Source: Mesorhizobium sp. WSM3862 (lineage in GTDB: Bacteria > Pseudomonadota > Alphaproteobacteria > Rhizobiales > Rhizobiaceae). From it: DNA of 64,000 bases. Every line of letters starts with the position of its first letter. The first letter of the stretch is position 1. The stretch spans positions 1 to 64,000 of the forward strand of contig NZ_NSGE01000008.1 in NCBI RefSeq assembly GCF_002294985.1, written 5' to 3'. This document shows, piece by piece, positions 53,856 through 61,396 of the stretch. A program made the position numbers and the translations under genes. The notes under the pieces were generated by a model that had not been told where the DNA came from, did no database searches, and saw nothing but the letters and a program-made list of their open reading frames with translations.

Positions 53856-54429
53856 TGGCGGGGTCCCCCGGCTCCGCCGTAAGATCCTGCGCTGGACCTG
53901 CAAAGCACGCCGGCTCGGCCTGTCGACGAATCTCCGTCCGGGGCGAGAGTGCCGTCCTTGGCTATCAGCGGAATGCCCATTCGGCTCAACGTAGCGGCAT
54001 CCTCCACTGCCCATGTTAGTTAACATCTGTCTCGGCTTATGTTGCGGCGCAACACACAATGCTTACGGGTTTGAAATAAAGCTGTGATCGGGAAGGTTGC
54101 AGAACAAAGTTGTCCGCGGGCGATTTGGCCTATGGTCCTATATACGCAGGGGCGTTTGGTCCGGCTTTGGTAGTATTTATCGCCAAGGATGTTGGGGCTT
54201 TTCGCTGCAACCGGAGCGCGTGTTTCGGCCTGTATTTACAGTAACGCCTCACTTAGCTGAAGATTGCTAAGCGGCGTTGTGAAAACTGTTTTGACTTTCA
54301 AAGTCTTGTGCGGCGCAGCAAACCAGTCGCGAGAGGCCTTGTCCAACCATCCGGCTCCGTTGCCTTAAGACAAGGGAAACGCCAGTCTCTATCTCCACCA
54401 CGGACCGGGGCGCGGGGGATGGAGGAGAA
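53856..54429. other. intergenic regulatory region between the glycan cluster and the exporter gene
   Basis: No gene is supported in this 574-base stretch. It has a TTGCGGCGCAA palindrome near 54042-54052, a GTTAAC-containing AT-rich part near 54015-54025, and a complex dyad at 54243-54278. Promoters for both divergent units should lie here. Confidence 0.5.
54243..54278. promoter_or_regulatory. compound dyad symmetry (hairpin)
   Basis: AACGCC (54243-54248) pairs with GGCGTT (54273-54278), and CTTAGC (54252-54257) pairs with GCTAAG (54266-54271). The centre is TGAAGATT. It may be an operator, a leader hairpin or part of a small RNA. Confidence 0.45.
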
Positions 54430-55314
54430 GTGACGTCGACGCCGATCGCAACACCGCAGGCGCCGCTGGGGGCCTTGCCCGTGCTTGGCTTGCTCAGCGC
54501 CATCCTTTCGGTGCAGGTTGGCGCCGCCTTCGCCAAGGGCCTGTTTCCGGTCCTTGGGGCCGAGGGCACAACGATGCTGAGGCTCGTCATCGGCGCGTTG
54601 ATGCTGGCGGCAGTGCTCAGGCCATGGAAAGTGCTGCCGACGCGAAAGGGATTGCCTTGGCTCGCCGCCTATGGCGTCACCGTTTCGGTGATGAACCTGC
54701 TCTTCTATGCCGCGCTCGAGCGCATTCCGCTGGGCATCTGCGTGGCGCTCGAATTCACCGGCCCGCTTTTTGTCGCCACACTCGGCTCGAGGCGCCTTCT
54801 CGACCTCGTCTGGGTGGTGCTTGCCGTCGCCGGCATCGTGCTGCTCTCGCCGTTCGCCGATATCAGCCGCGGGCTCGATCCGATCGGCGTGCTGCTTGCG
54901 CTTGCCGCCGGCGCCTGCTGGGGGCTCTATATCATCTTCGCGCAGAAGGCCGGCGCCGAGCTTGGCGCCCGCACCTCGGCCTATGGCATGGCGATCGCCG
55001 CGCTCGTCGCGCTGCCTTTCGGCTTCACCGCAGCCGAACCTTATCTCACCGACCCGCATGTCATGGGGGCCGCGGTTGTCGGGCTGTTTTCCAGCGCGCT
55101 GCCCTTCTGGCTGGAGATGTTAGTGCTCGCCAGAATGCCGGCGAAAGTCTATGGCATGATCGTCTGCCTGGAACCCGCAGGCGCCGCGCTTACAGGGTTT
55201 CTCTTCCTGCACGAGAGCTTGAGCGTTTTGCAATGCGCCGGTATTGGCGCCGTGATTGCCGCCGCGTTCGGCGCGGCCGTAACGGCGAGAGCGCCGGTTC
55301 CGTCACCCTGTTGA
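54430..55314 (+). CDS. EamA family exporter (RhtA-like)
   Basis: This 294-residue protein has ten predicted transmembrane helices arranged as two EamA repeats. Family features are VQVGAAFAKGLFPVLGAEGT, ERIPLGICVALEFTGPL and LEPAGAALTGFLFLHE. RhtA-type members export threonine, homoserine or other metabolites. It starts at GTG 54430 behind GGAGGAGA. It is monocistronic and lies beside the Gly/Asn-rich genes. Confidence 0.9.
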   Translation: MTSTPIATPQAPLGALPVLGLLSAILSVQVGAAFAKGLFPVLGAEGTTMLRLVIGALMLAAVLRPWKVLPTRKGLPWLAAYGVTVSVMNLLFYAALERIPLGICVALEFTGPLFVATLGSRRLLDLVWVVLAVAGIVLLSPFADISRGLDPIGVLLALAAGACWGLYIIFAQKAGAELGARTSAYGMAIAALVALPFGFTAAEPYLTDPHVMGAAVVGLFSSALPFWLEMLVLARMPAKVYGMIVCLEPAGAALTGFLFLHESLSVLQCAGIGAVIAAAFGAAVTARAPVPSPC

Positions 55315-55631
55315 GGATCAATGCATGTCGCCTGAGGGCGCGCCGTTTTGGGAGAGCATGAGAACAAAAGACTCGAAGCGCGTCGCTCGAATTCGTTTCA
55401 GCGAAACGCGCTCATTCACGCCTGAAAAAAGCCGTGCGCAGCCGCGTCCGACTACATCTGTTGGTTGAGATAGGACTTAGGTCCGATTTCATTGCGAAAA
55501 AGGTCTGAAAAAGCAAGACAAGGGTCGTGGGCCACTTCCCCACGACGGGTTGATTGGGGATGCTGATGTTGCGACATTGCCGGTGGGGTAGTTCGGCCGA
55601 AGGGTCGGATGGCTGGCAAGGGGAGATTGGG
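55315..55631. other. leader/regulatory region of the first Gly/Asn-rich gene
   Basis: No gene is supported. It contains the palindrome CGTTTCAGCGAAACG (near 55395-55409) and the element at 55494-55540 shared with the second paralog. Confidence 0.5.
55494..55540 (+). repeat. shared upstream element, copy 1
   Basis: TGCGAAAAAGGTCTGA followed by ...GGGTCGTGGGCCACTTCC. The same order of conserved blocks, with similar spacing, occurs upstream of the paralog at 56571-56617. It could be a regulatory site or duplicated DNA. Confidence 0.7.
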
Positions 55632-56138
55632 ATGCGCGTATCGCGCATGGGCTGCAGGCATGTCTTGCGGGCGCTTGTTGCGCTGGCGCTTGTTGTCGCG
55701 CCTTTTCATCTCTCCTTCGACGGTCCCGTCGTGGCCAAGGCCTATGCCGGCAAAGGCGGCAATGGCAACGGCAATGGCGGTGGGAACAGCGGCGGCGGAA
55801 ACGGTAACGGCAACGGCGGCGGCAACAACGGTAACGGCAACGGCAACTCGGGCGGCAACAACGGAAACAGCAACTCGGGCGGCAACAACGGCAACGGAAA
55901 TAGCGGCAAAGGCAAGGGCGCAACGAGCACTGCCGCCGCCGCCGATGTCGATGATCATGTGAATGCTGCGACCGGCGACAAGGTCGAGGTCGGTGCCAAT
56001 AGCATCCAGGTCACGCACCGGAACGGAATGAAGGAGAGGATCGAGAACGGCCGTTTCAGGATGGAGGACAAGTTTGGTCGCACCATCGTCGAGCGCAAGG
56101 CCACAGTGGCCGATCTCGATCGCCTGAAGAGTTTGTGA
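55632..56138 (+). CDS. secreted Gly/Asn-rich repeat protein, paralog 1
   Basis: This 168-residue protein has a signal peptide (about residues 1-39, ending VAKAYA). A low-complexity Gly/Asn/Ser tract (about residues 40-100, GNGNGGGNSGGGN-type) follows. The conserved C-terminal domain contains VNAATGDKVEVGANSIQVTH, RNGMKERIENGRFRMEDK and GRTIVERKATVADLDRL. ATG 55632 has GGGAG upstream; an earlier ATG at 55554 lacks a signal-peptide fit. The protein is expected outside the inner membrane. The repeat tract suggests a structural or adhesive role, but no characterised family is recognised. A near relative follows at 56731. Confidence 0.75.
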   Translation: MRVSRMGCRHVLRALVALALVVAPFHLSFDGPVVAKAYAGKGGNGNGNGGGNSGGGNGNGNGGGNNGNGNGNSGGNNGNSNSGGNNGNGNSGKGKGATSTAAAADVDDHVNAATGDKVEVGANSIQVTHRNGMKERIENGRFRMEDKFGRTIVERKATVADLDRLKSL

Positions 56139-56265
56139 GAGCGAGGTTCTATCTGGATTAGATCTTAAGGGGCCAAAAGCCAGCGCTGCAAAATCAGGTT
56201 GCCACCTTTTGCTTCGTCTCTTCGGTCCTGATCGTCTTACGACAGAACTCCCGCTGCTCACCTTG

Positions 56266-56293
56266 CCCCCGCCTTTTGGCGGGGGTACTTTTT
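56266..56293 (+). terminator. rho-independent terminator after paralog 1
   Basis: CCCCCGCC (56266-56273) pairs with GGCGGGGG (56278-56285) around TTTT, followed by TACTTTTT. Confidence 0.88.
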
Positions 56294-56570
56294 GGGGGCC
56301 CTTGAGACGGCTGCCGGATAAGGCGGGCTCTTGGCGCATGCCCCCCGCAGTCCGGGAACAATTCATGCGCAAACCAAAGGTTACGGCGCTTTTCCGCCCA
56401 GGAGGGCGCATGCGCCGTAGCATGCCGCGGTTCGTTGAGTGTCCGCGCCGTTCTCGCGTGCGACAGTCATAATGAATTGCTAACCGCTTTCCAAGCGATT
56501 TTGGTTAACGCGACGGCAGTCGCAGCCTCTAGTTGTGTTCCCGGCTGGTGCGACAATGGTCCCCAAGTGA

Positions 56571-56617
56571 CTGCAAAAAGGTCCGACCGGACATGGCATG
56601 GGTCGTGGGCCGCTTCC
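56571..56617 (+). repeat. shared upstream element, copy 2
   Basis: CTGCAAAAAGGTCCGA followed by ...GGGTCGTGGGCCGCTTCC, matching copy 1 at 55494-55540. Confidence 0.7.
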
Positions 56618-56730
56618 GTAACCTTACCAAAGCGTGAATCTTGTCTGGTCAAGACACCGGTTCCGCCTTGGCGGGCTGAGAGCGGAACTTCGGCAGGGCC
56701 GAGGCGGAACCGGCATGAACCAAGGACGGC

Positions 56731-57243
56731 ATGCGCGAACCCGCCTCAAAAAGGTTTGTCCGCCTTACGCTGCGCGCCGCGGCCGCGCTGGCGCTTTTTG
56801 CCGCGCCTAGTCATTTCACGTCCAATAGCCTCGCCAAGCTCCTGGTGGCCACCGCTTATGCCGACAACGGCAATGGCGGCGGCAACGGCAATGGCGGCGG
56901 CAACGGCAATGGCGGCGGCAACGGCGGCGGGGGCGATAGCGGCGGCGGAAACGCTGGCGGCAATTCCGGCAACGGCAATGCCGGTGGCGGCAATGCCAAT
57001 GCCGGTCCTGGCAACAACAGCGGCAAAGGCAACACCAACCCCGGCGGCAAGGCCGCCAGCCGTGTCAATGCGGCGACGGGCGACACAGTCGAGATCGACG
57101 GCAACAGGATCACCATCATCCACCGAAACGGCATGAAGGAAGAGATCGAGAACGGACGCTTCGAGATGAGCGATGCGCAAGGCCGCACCATCGTCGAGCG
57201 CCGGGCGACCGAGAAGGATCTGGCCCGTCTGCTAGGCTTGTGA
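56731..57243 (+). CDS. secreted Gly/Asn-rich repeat protein, paralog 2
   Basis: This 170-residue protein has the same plan as the one at 55632. A signal peptide runs to about residue 45 (ending ATAYA), then a tract of GGGNGNGGGN-type repeats (about residues 46-110). The C-terminal domain contains VNAATGDTVEIDGNRITIIH, RNGMKEEIENGRFEMSDAQ and GRTIVERRATEKDLARLL. The domains of the two paralogs align without gaps and clearly share an origin, while the signal peptides differ. The start ATG has AAGGA four bases upstream. The function is unknown. Confidence 0.78.
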   Translation: MREPASKRFVRLTLRAAAALALFAAPSHFTSNSLAKLLVATAYADNGNGGGNGNGGGNGNGGGNGGGGDSGGGNAGGNSGNGNAGGGNANAGPGNNSGKGNTNPGGKAASRVNAATGDTVEIDGNRITIIHRNGMKEEIENGRFEMSDAQGRTIVERRATEKDLARLLGL

Positions 57244-57279
57244 GGGCCGAGAGAAGCTACCCCCTTTTCCCGCGCCTTC

Positions 57280-57321
57280 GCAAATCACCCCCGCCTTTAG
57301 AGGCGGGGGTGATTTGCTTTT
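57280..57321 (+). terminator. strong terminator after paralog 2
   Basis: GCAAATCACCCCCGCCT (57280-57296) pairs perfectly over 17 bp with AGGCGGGGGTGATTTGC (57301-57317) around a four-base loop and is followed by TTTT. The A/T-flanked stem suits termination from both sides. Confidence 0.92.
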
Positions 57322-57330
57322 GAGGGGACG

Positions 57331-57406
57331 GTGAATGGTGAATAGTGAATAGCAATCAACGGACGGCACTTCACCGAATGGAACGCGCCGGCGCTTCACC
57401 ATTCAC
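57331..57406. repeat. inverted GTGAATGGTGAA repeat before the response-regulator stop
   Basis: GTGAATGGTGAA (57331-57342) pairs with TTCACCATTCAC (57395-57406). Each arm is extended by further GTGAATA heptads. It lies between two converging transcription units. Confidence 0.8.
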
Positions 57407-57412
57407 TATTCA

Positions 57413-58057
57413 CTAATTCCTCTCTCTCGCTTCATGCATCAGCAGCGCCGCCTCCGTCCGATTGCGCACGTTGAGCTTGGCGAGCACTCGGGTCATGTGG
57501 TGCTTGACCGTCTTTTCCTGCAGCGACAGCCGCATCGCAACCTCCTTGTTGCTCAGGCCCTCCGCCACCAGCCCCAGGATCTCGGCCTCGCGGCCGGTGA
57601 GCTGGCTGAGCGGGTCGGGCTTGCGGCTGGTGGGCTGTAGCAGGTCCGACAGCAGCCGGGCAGAAAGCGTCGGCGAAACGTAGCTCTGGCCGTTGGCGAC
57701 GTCGCGCAAGATCTCGGCCAGCGACTTGGAGCCGACGCCCTTCAGCACATAGCCCCGCGCGCCCGCCTTCAGCGCCTGGGCGACATCGGCATTGGTCTCG
57801 GACACGGTGAGCATGACGATCTTTTGCTCGGGCGCCGCCGAAAGGATGCTGGCCAGCGCATTGAGGCCGCCGCCGGGCATGCTGATGTCGAGCAGCAGCA
57901 CGTCGGGCGCGCTGGCGCGGACCAGCTTTTCGGCGTCCTCGGCGCTGGCGCCTTCGCCCACAAGCTCGAAGCCGCCGATCTCGCCGAGGCTGCGCGCCAC
58001 GCCCTCACGAAACAGCGGATGGTCGTCGACAATAGCGATGCGGATGGGTGCGGTCAC
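57413..58057 (-). CDS. NarL/FixJ family response regulator
   Basis: This 214-residue protein has an N-terminal receiver domain (phospho-acceptor Asp57 in DVLLLDISMPG, acidic pair DD at 11-12, switch Thr in VMLTVSET, Lys in LKGVGSKS). A LuxR-type helix-turn-helix follows (about residues 148-210, LTGREAEILGLVAEGLSNKE). It overlaps the kinase gene upstream by four bases, so the pair is one system. Target genes are unknown; the Gly/Asn-rich genes converge on it. Confidence 0.95.
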   Translation of the reverse strand: MTAPIRIAIVDDHPLFREGVARSLGEIGGFELVGEGASAEDAEKLVRASAPDVLLLDISMPGGGLNALASILSAAPEQKIVMLTVSETNADVAQALKAGARGYVLKGVGSKSLAEILRDVANGQSYVSPTLSARLLSDLLQPTSRKPDPLSQLTGREAEILGLVAEGLSNKEVAMRLSLQEKTVKHHMTRVLAKLNVRNRTEAALLMHEARERN

Positions 58058-59454
58058 GGCTGCTCCTCGACAGACAATGTGATTACCAGTCTCGTTCCCC
58101 CCGGCCCCGAAAGCGTCTCGAACTGCCCGCCAATGCTTTCGATACGCTCCCTTAGGCCGGCAAGCCCGAGGCCTTCGCTTCGCGCAGGATTGAAGCCCGG
58201 ACCGGTATCCTGCACCTCGACCAAAAGCTTGCCGCCCTTCATCGTGGCTCTCACCTGCTGGCCCTTGCCCTTGCCGTGCCGGAAGGCGTTATTCAGTCCT
58301 TCCTGCACGAAACGATAGATGCTGATCTTCTCCGAGGTGCCGAGTTCCGGCAAGCGCTCCGGCAGCGTCAGCAGCACTTTGGTGTCGGTGCGGCGCTCAT
58401 GCTCGGCGACCGCCAGCCGCAATATGTCGGCCACCGCCTGCGTCTCGATCTGCGGCAGCACCAGGCCGTTGCAGATGCCGCGTATCTCGCGCATCGCTTC
58501 GCCCAGCGTCTTATGGATGCCGGCGATTTCCGCCTCGCGCTGCGGTTTGGGCGTGGCGGGGTCGACCAGCACCGGACTGTCCATTCTGAGCGCGGCAAGC
58601 GCCACCAGCTGCGCCGGGCCGTCATGCAGGTCGGCGCCGATGCGCCTCAGGTAGCGTTCGTTGATGGCAGTGGCTCGCCGCGAGGCGCGCTGCACGCGTT
58701 GGCGTAGCGACGAGTTCTGCGCCAGCGCCTCCTGCAACTCGGTGACCTTGGCTTCGAGCGCGGCACGCTGCGTCTGGATGGTGCGGCTGCCGCGAAACAC
58801 GATGCCCGACAGCAGCGCCAGCGAGGCGGCGGTGGCGCCGGCCACCACCAGCCAGGTCCATCTGAGCGCTGAGTTCAGCGTCTCCTGGAAATCGTCGGCG
58901 ACTTCGTAGAATTCCGACACCGCCACCACTTCGCCCGACCAGGGTTCGCGCACGGGGTTGTAGATCTCGAACAACGGCGCGGTCACCGCTTTCTCTTCGC
59001 TGGTCTCAGGATCGTCGGCGAGGTTGTTGAATTCCGCCACGACATTGCCGGCAAAGGCCGAGATCAGATTGGGGTTGGGCGGAAACGTCTTGCCGATCAG
59101 CTTCGAGTTATCGGCGTAAAGCACCGTGCCGTCGCGCCGCCACAGCTTGAATGACACTAGCCTCTTGCCGAGCGCGCCCTGGCCGAGCGTCTCGTCCAGC
59201 GCCCGTTTGACCGTGTCGTCGAGCTCGCGGCTCTTGCGCAGGTCCGGCAGCAGCGGCGCGATCACGCTGTCGACATAGAGCGCCGTCGTGGTGGCGGAGT
59301 TGTGCATCACGCCTTCGCGGATTTGCGACGTCACCCAGAGGCCAACCACGAGCATCACCGCCAAAAGCCCGATGCCGCCGGCAATCACAAACTGCCAGGC
59401 CAGCGACAGCCCGCTCCAGATTTGCACAGGTCGCTTCAAGGTCTCCCTGACCAT
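58054..59454 (-). CDS. sensor histidine kinase (NarX-like, HisKA_3 type)
   Basis: This 466-residue protein has a transmembrane helix at about residues 22-42, a periplasmic sensing domain (about 45-195), a second helix at about 198-220, and a coiled linker. A HisKA_3 dimerisation domain carries His277 in GADLHDGPAQ, followed by a HATPase_c domain (EGLNNAFRHG, then DTGPGF and GLGLAGLRER). The periplasmic part resembles a single-domain Cache-like fold, suggesting a small-molecule ligand. It is co-translated with the response regulator. The signal is unknown. Confidence 0.93.
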   Translation of the reverse strand: MVRETLKRPVQIWSGLSLAWQFVIAGGIGLLAVMLVVGLWVTSQIREGVMHNSATTTALYVDSVIAPLLPDLRKSRELDDTVKRALDETLGQGALGKRLVSFKLWRRDGTVLYADNSKLIGKTFPPNPNLISAFAGNVVAEFNNLADDPETSEEKAVTAPLFEIYNPVREPWSGEVVAVSEFYEVADDFQETLNSALRWTWLVVAGATAASLALLSGIVFRGSRTIQTQRAALEAKVTELQEALAQNSSLRQRVQRASRRATAINERYLRRIGADLHDGPAQLVALAALRMDSPVLVDPATPKPQREAEIAGIHKTLGEAMREIRGICNGLVLPQIETQAVADILRLAVAEHERRTDTKVLLTLPERLPELGTSEKISIYRFVQEGLNNAFRHGKGKGQQVRATMKGGKLLVEVQDTGPGFNPARSEGLGLAGLRERIESIGGQFETLSGPGGTRLVITLSVEEQP

Positions 59455-59736
59455 ACGCGCGATTCACCCCACCACGAAAAAGAGTATAGGCCAGCCGCGG
59501 CAATTGCGACACCGACCTTGGTCCGGCCTTCAGGCGAGCGGTTAACAGCGCGGCCGTCGAGGCTGCAGAAACCGCTTGCAGGTGCCAAGAACGCCTAGTC
59601 CGGCCCCCGGCTCAGATGCGGGCGGAACATTAGCAGTTTCTAAGTGTTGAGGTCTTTGCGAGGGCTCCCGAAAGAAACTTCGGCCTATGCCCCCTTGGCA
59701 GGCGCGTTTCCTGACCGCTGACATGTGGAGAGGACC

Positions 59737-59811
59737 ATGAACAACATCATCTGGATCGTAGGTGCTATCGTCATCGTGATCGCCATTTTGAGTTTTCTGG
59801 GTCTGCGCTGA
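59737..59811 (+). CDS. 24-residue single-helix membrane peptide
   Basis: ATG 59737 directly follows GTGGAGAGGACC and the frame ends at TGA 59809-59811. The product is MNNIIWIVGAIVIVIAIL followed by SFLGLR, one hydrophobic helix with a short basic end. Peptides of this form, with the final GLR, are common in rhizobia. The function is unknown. Confidence 0.6.
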   Translation: MNNIIWIVGAIVIVIAILSFLGLR

Positions 59812-60012
59812 TTCGAGCCGGGCCGCTTGTAGCGATTGGCGGCGCGAATGAAACGTGCGGCGGCTTGGGCCGGCCTTGGCCATCCGGCTTTTCGGTCGTG
59901 CTCGTGGGGATGATCACCGCACTTGTTTTCAGGCGGATGGGCTGGAACGCAAAATAGGGCGACCGCGTTTTGTCTCGCTATGTCGAGGAGTTCTCACCTT
60001 CACAAGGCCGAG

Positions 60013-60195
60013 ATGCCAGGCTTGGCCTCGATTGCCGAGGCGGAGCGCCGGGCGCGCGCCGAAAAGAACGCCAGACTGAGGGATCTTCGTACGCATACAT
60101 CGTGGCTGGTGCTCGATCCCGACGCGCTTTTTCGGGACGAGATCGACTGCTCGGCGCTGTTCGGTGAAGTGCCTGGGCTAAAAATCATCGGCTAG
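60013..60195 (+). CDS. small soluble hypothetical protein (60 aa)
   Basis: The frame from ATG 60013, with AAGG five bases before it, encodes a protein with a basic helical N-terminal half (SIAEAERRARAEKNARLRDL). A conserved-looking tail contains TSWLVLDPDALFRDEIDCSA. In-frame ATGs at 59980 and 59923 lack good signals. No domain is recognised. It precedes a converging small membrane gene. Confidence 0.45.
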   Translation: MPGLASIAEAERRARAEKNARLRDLRTHTSWLVLDPDALFRDEIDCSALFGEVPGLKIIG

Positions 60196-60211
60196 GAGAG
60201 GCCCTTGGCTG

Positions 60212-60370
60212 TCAGGCCGGCTGAAGCCGTCCGACAGGTGCCCCGCGCGAGATCGCAATCAGCCGCGCAACGGCCAATGGCGCCAAGAACATGAAAACCG
60301 TCGTGATGCCGAGGAAGATCGACCAAGCCAGATCGATCACGCTGTGGTCATAGCAGACTGCGAATTCCAT
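60212..60370 (-). CDS. tiny single-helix membrane protein (52 aa)
   Basis: The ATG at 60370 follows GGGTGAGGCGCC and the frame ends at TGA 60212-60214. The product begins MEFAVCYDHSVIDLAWSIFL, has a helix (about residues 13-36) and a basic tail (RLIAISRGAPVGRLQ). It is probably an inner-membrane protein. The function is unknown. Confidence 0.55.
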   Translation of the reverse strand: MEFAVCYDHSVIDLAWSIFLGITTVFMFLAPLAVARLIAISRGAPVGRLQPA

Positions 60371-60541
60371 GGCGCCTCACCCTATTATCAACCCCGCTGC
60401 GCATCAGGTTGCCACGCATTGAGCCAAGCATGATCCTCATTTTCAAGAAATACAAGAGATCGCTAATTTGGGTAGTGGATCAGTTTGAAAGTCCACCCCG
60501 ATCAGAATAGGCGCTTTCGCCTAGGCCCCGTCCGGAAATAG

Positions 60542-60649
60542 GCGGAGACGGGCATCACCGACAAGCTTTGGGAGATCGCGGACATCGTTGAGCTTGTCGA
60601 AGCCAAGAAGCCAACGGTGCGCGGCCCTTACAAAAAGCGCGTGACGTAA
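60542..60649 (+). pseudogene. 3' remnant of a transposase gene
   Basis: After an in-frame TAG at 60539-60541 the frame reads AETGITDKLWEIADIVELVE and then AKKPTVRGPYKKRVT to TAA 60647-60649. This matches the C-terminal tail of transposases of the type ending GITDKLWEIADIV...GPYKKR that are common in rhizobial insertion sequences. The catalytic domain is absent. It lies between the two terminal inverted repeats. Confidence 0.65.
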
Positions 60650-60655
60650 AAAGAG

Positions 60656-60689
60656 AAGGGCTCGCGGCGAATGGGCGCGAGCCCTTTTC
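60656..60689 (+). terminator. hairpin with T-run after the transposase remnant
   Basis: AAGGGCTCGCG (60656-60666) pairs with CGCGAGCCCTT (60676-60686), followed by TTTCC. Confidence 0.8.
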
Positions 60690-60862
60690 CTTGCCAAGAG
60701 CGACATTGTTGGGCGTGCTCCCAGCGGCCGGATAATCATCACAATCAAGGGTTTGAAGGAAGCTGGCGATCATTCACATTTGTTCAATAGAGCGTGATCG
60801 ACGGGGGAGTTTGGGCTAACCCGTGATTCAAACCGACCCACTATCCTAGTTGGGGTGGAATT

Positions 60863-61003
60863 TCACCGTCCGGCCGCGTCATAACGAAACACCAGCGGCT
60901 TGTCTCGGCAATCAGCCAGCGCGTGGAGCAGATCGCCGATACTCAGGTCAGACGGATCCAATGGAGGAGCAGCGACGATTTTTTGGTTGTCAGGAGTGAG
61001 CAT
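60863..61003 (-). pseudogene. truncated DUF6428-like gene, divergent from arsR
   Basis: The frame starts at ATG 61003 behind GAGGAATAGCC and reads only 46 residues (SIGDLLHALADCRDKPLVFR and YDAAGR) before TGA. The segment with DKPLVF-Y-D resembles the N-terminus of DUF6428 proteins, which often accompany ars genes. Full-length members are over 100 residues. The cut lies ten bases from an insertion-sequence end. The family call rests on memory of the N-terminal pattern. Confidence 0.5.
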
Positions 61004-61018
61004 GACGGCTATTCCTCG

Positions 61019-61045
61019 TTTCAATATTTCAAGGATTGTTGAAAC
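61019..61045. promoter_or_regulatory. inverted repeat GTTTCAA...TTGAAAC, probable ArsR operator
   Basis: GTTTCAA (61019-61025) and TTGAAAC (61039-61045) flank 13 bases. The site sits between the divergent DUF6428-like and arsR genes and ends at the arsR start codon. Imperfect TTCAA/TTGAA dyads are typical of ArsR-family operators. Confidence 0.6.
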
Positions 61046-61396
61046 TTGGATGAGCGTCAAGCCCTGATGGCCTTTGGTGCGCTGTCGCAGGAAACGCGGC
61101 TGAAACTGCTTCGGTTGCTGGTGGTTGCCGGGCCGGACGGCATCGCCGCCGGTTCGCTTGCCGAACAGGTCGAGGTCTCTCCGTCCAATGTCAGCTTCCA
61201 TCTCAAGGAACTGGAGCGCGCCGGCCTGGTCGGCACGCGCCGCGACGCACGCTCGATCGTCTACAGCGCGGAATACGATGCGCTTTCCGCTCTGATCCGC
61301 TTCCTGATGGAGGATTGCTGCTCGGGCCGGCCGGAAATCTGCGCGCCGGCGCTCGCCGCCCCGTGCTGCCGGCCGGGCGAGGGACCCCGGCAATGA
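61046..61396 (+). CDS. arsR: ArsR family metalloregulator
   Basis: This 116-residue winged helix-turn-helix protein has the recognition region LAEQVEVSPSNVSFHLKELE (about residues 39-58). The wing follows in RRDARSIVYSAEYD. Cys91, Cys92, Cys99, Cys107 and Cys108 lie at the C-terminus, suited to As(III) binding, unlike the alpha-3 Cys site of the E. coli repressor. The start is TTG 61046 after AAGGA. It is first in arsR-aqpS-arsC and overlaps aqpS by four bases. As(III) binding would release the operator. Confidence 0.93.
   Translation: MDERQALMAFGALSQETRLKLLRLLVVAGPDGIAAGSLAEQVEVSPSNVSFHLKELERAGLVGTRRDARSIVYSAEYDALSALIRFLMEDCCSGRPEICAPALAAPCCRPGEGPRQ

Larger units (their letters stand above)
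56139..56730. other. intergenic region between the two Gly/Asn-rich genes
   Basis: It contains a factor-independent terminator (56266-56293), the second copy of the shared upstream element (56571-56617), and several GGTTAAC/TTGACT-like promoter fragments. No gene is supported. Confidence 0.55.
60463..60853. mobile_element. decayed insertion sequence with terminal inverted repeats
   Basis: The left end CTAATTTGGGTAGTGGATCA and GTTTGAA (60463-60489) matches in 21 of 27 positions the reverse complement of 60827-60853, whose plus strand reads TTCAAACCGACCCACTATCC and TAGTTGG. Between them lies only a 3' remnant of a transposase gene (60542-60649) and a terminator hairpin. Most of the element has been deleted. 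Its right end lies ten bases from the truncated DUF6428-like gene, so it probably caused that truncation. Confidence 0.7.

Noticed and set aside
60521..60773. Minus-strand frames over the insertion-sequence relic
   Set aside because: They oppose the transposase tail and a terminator hairpin and do not resemble any protein.
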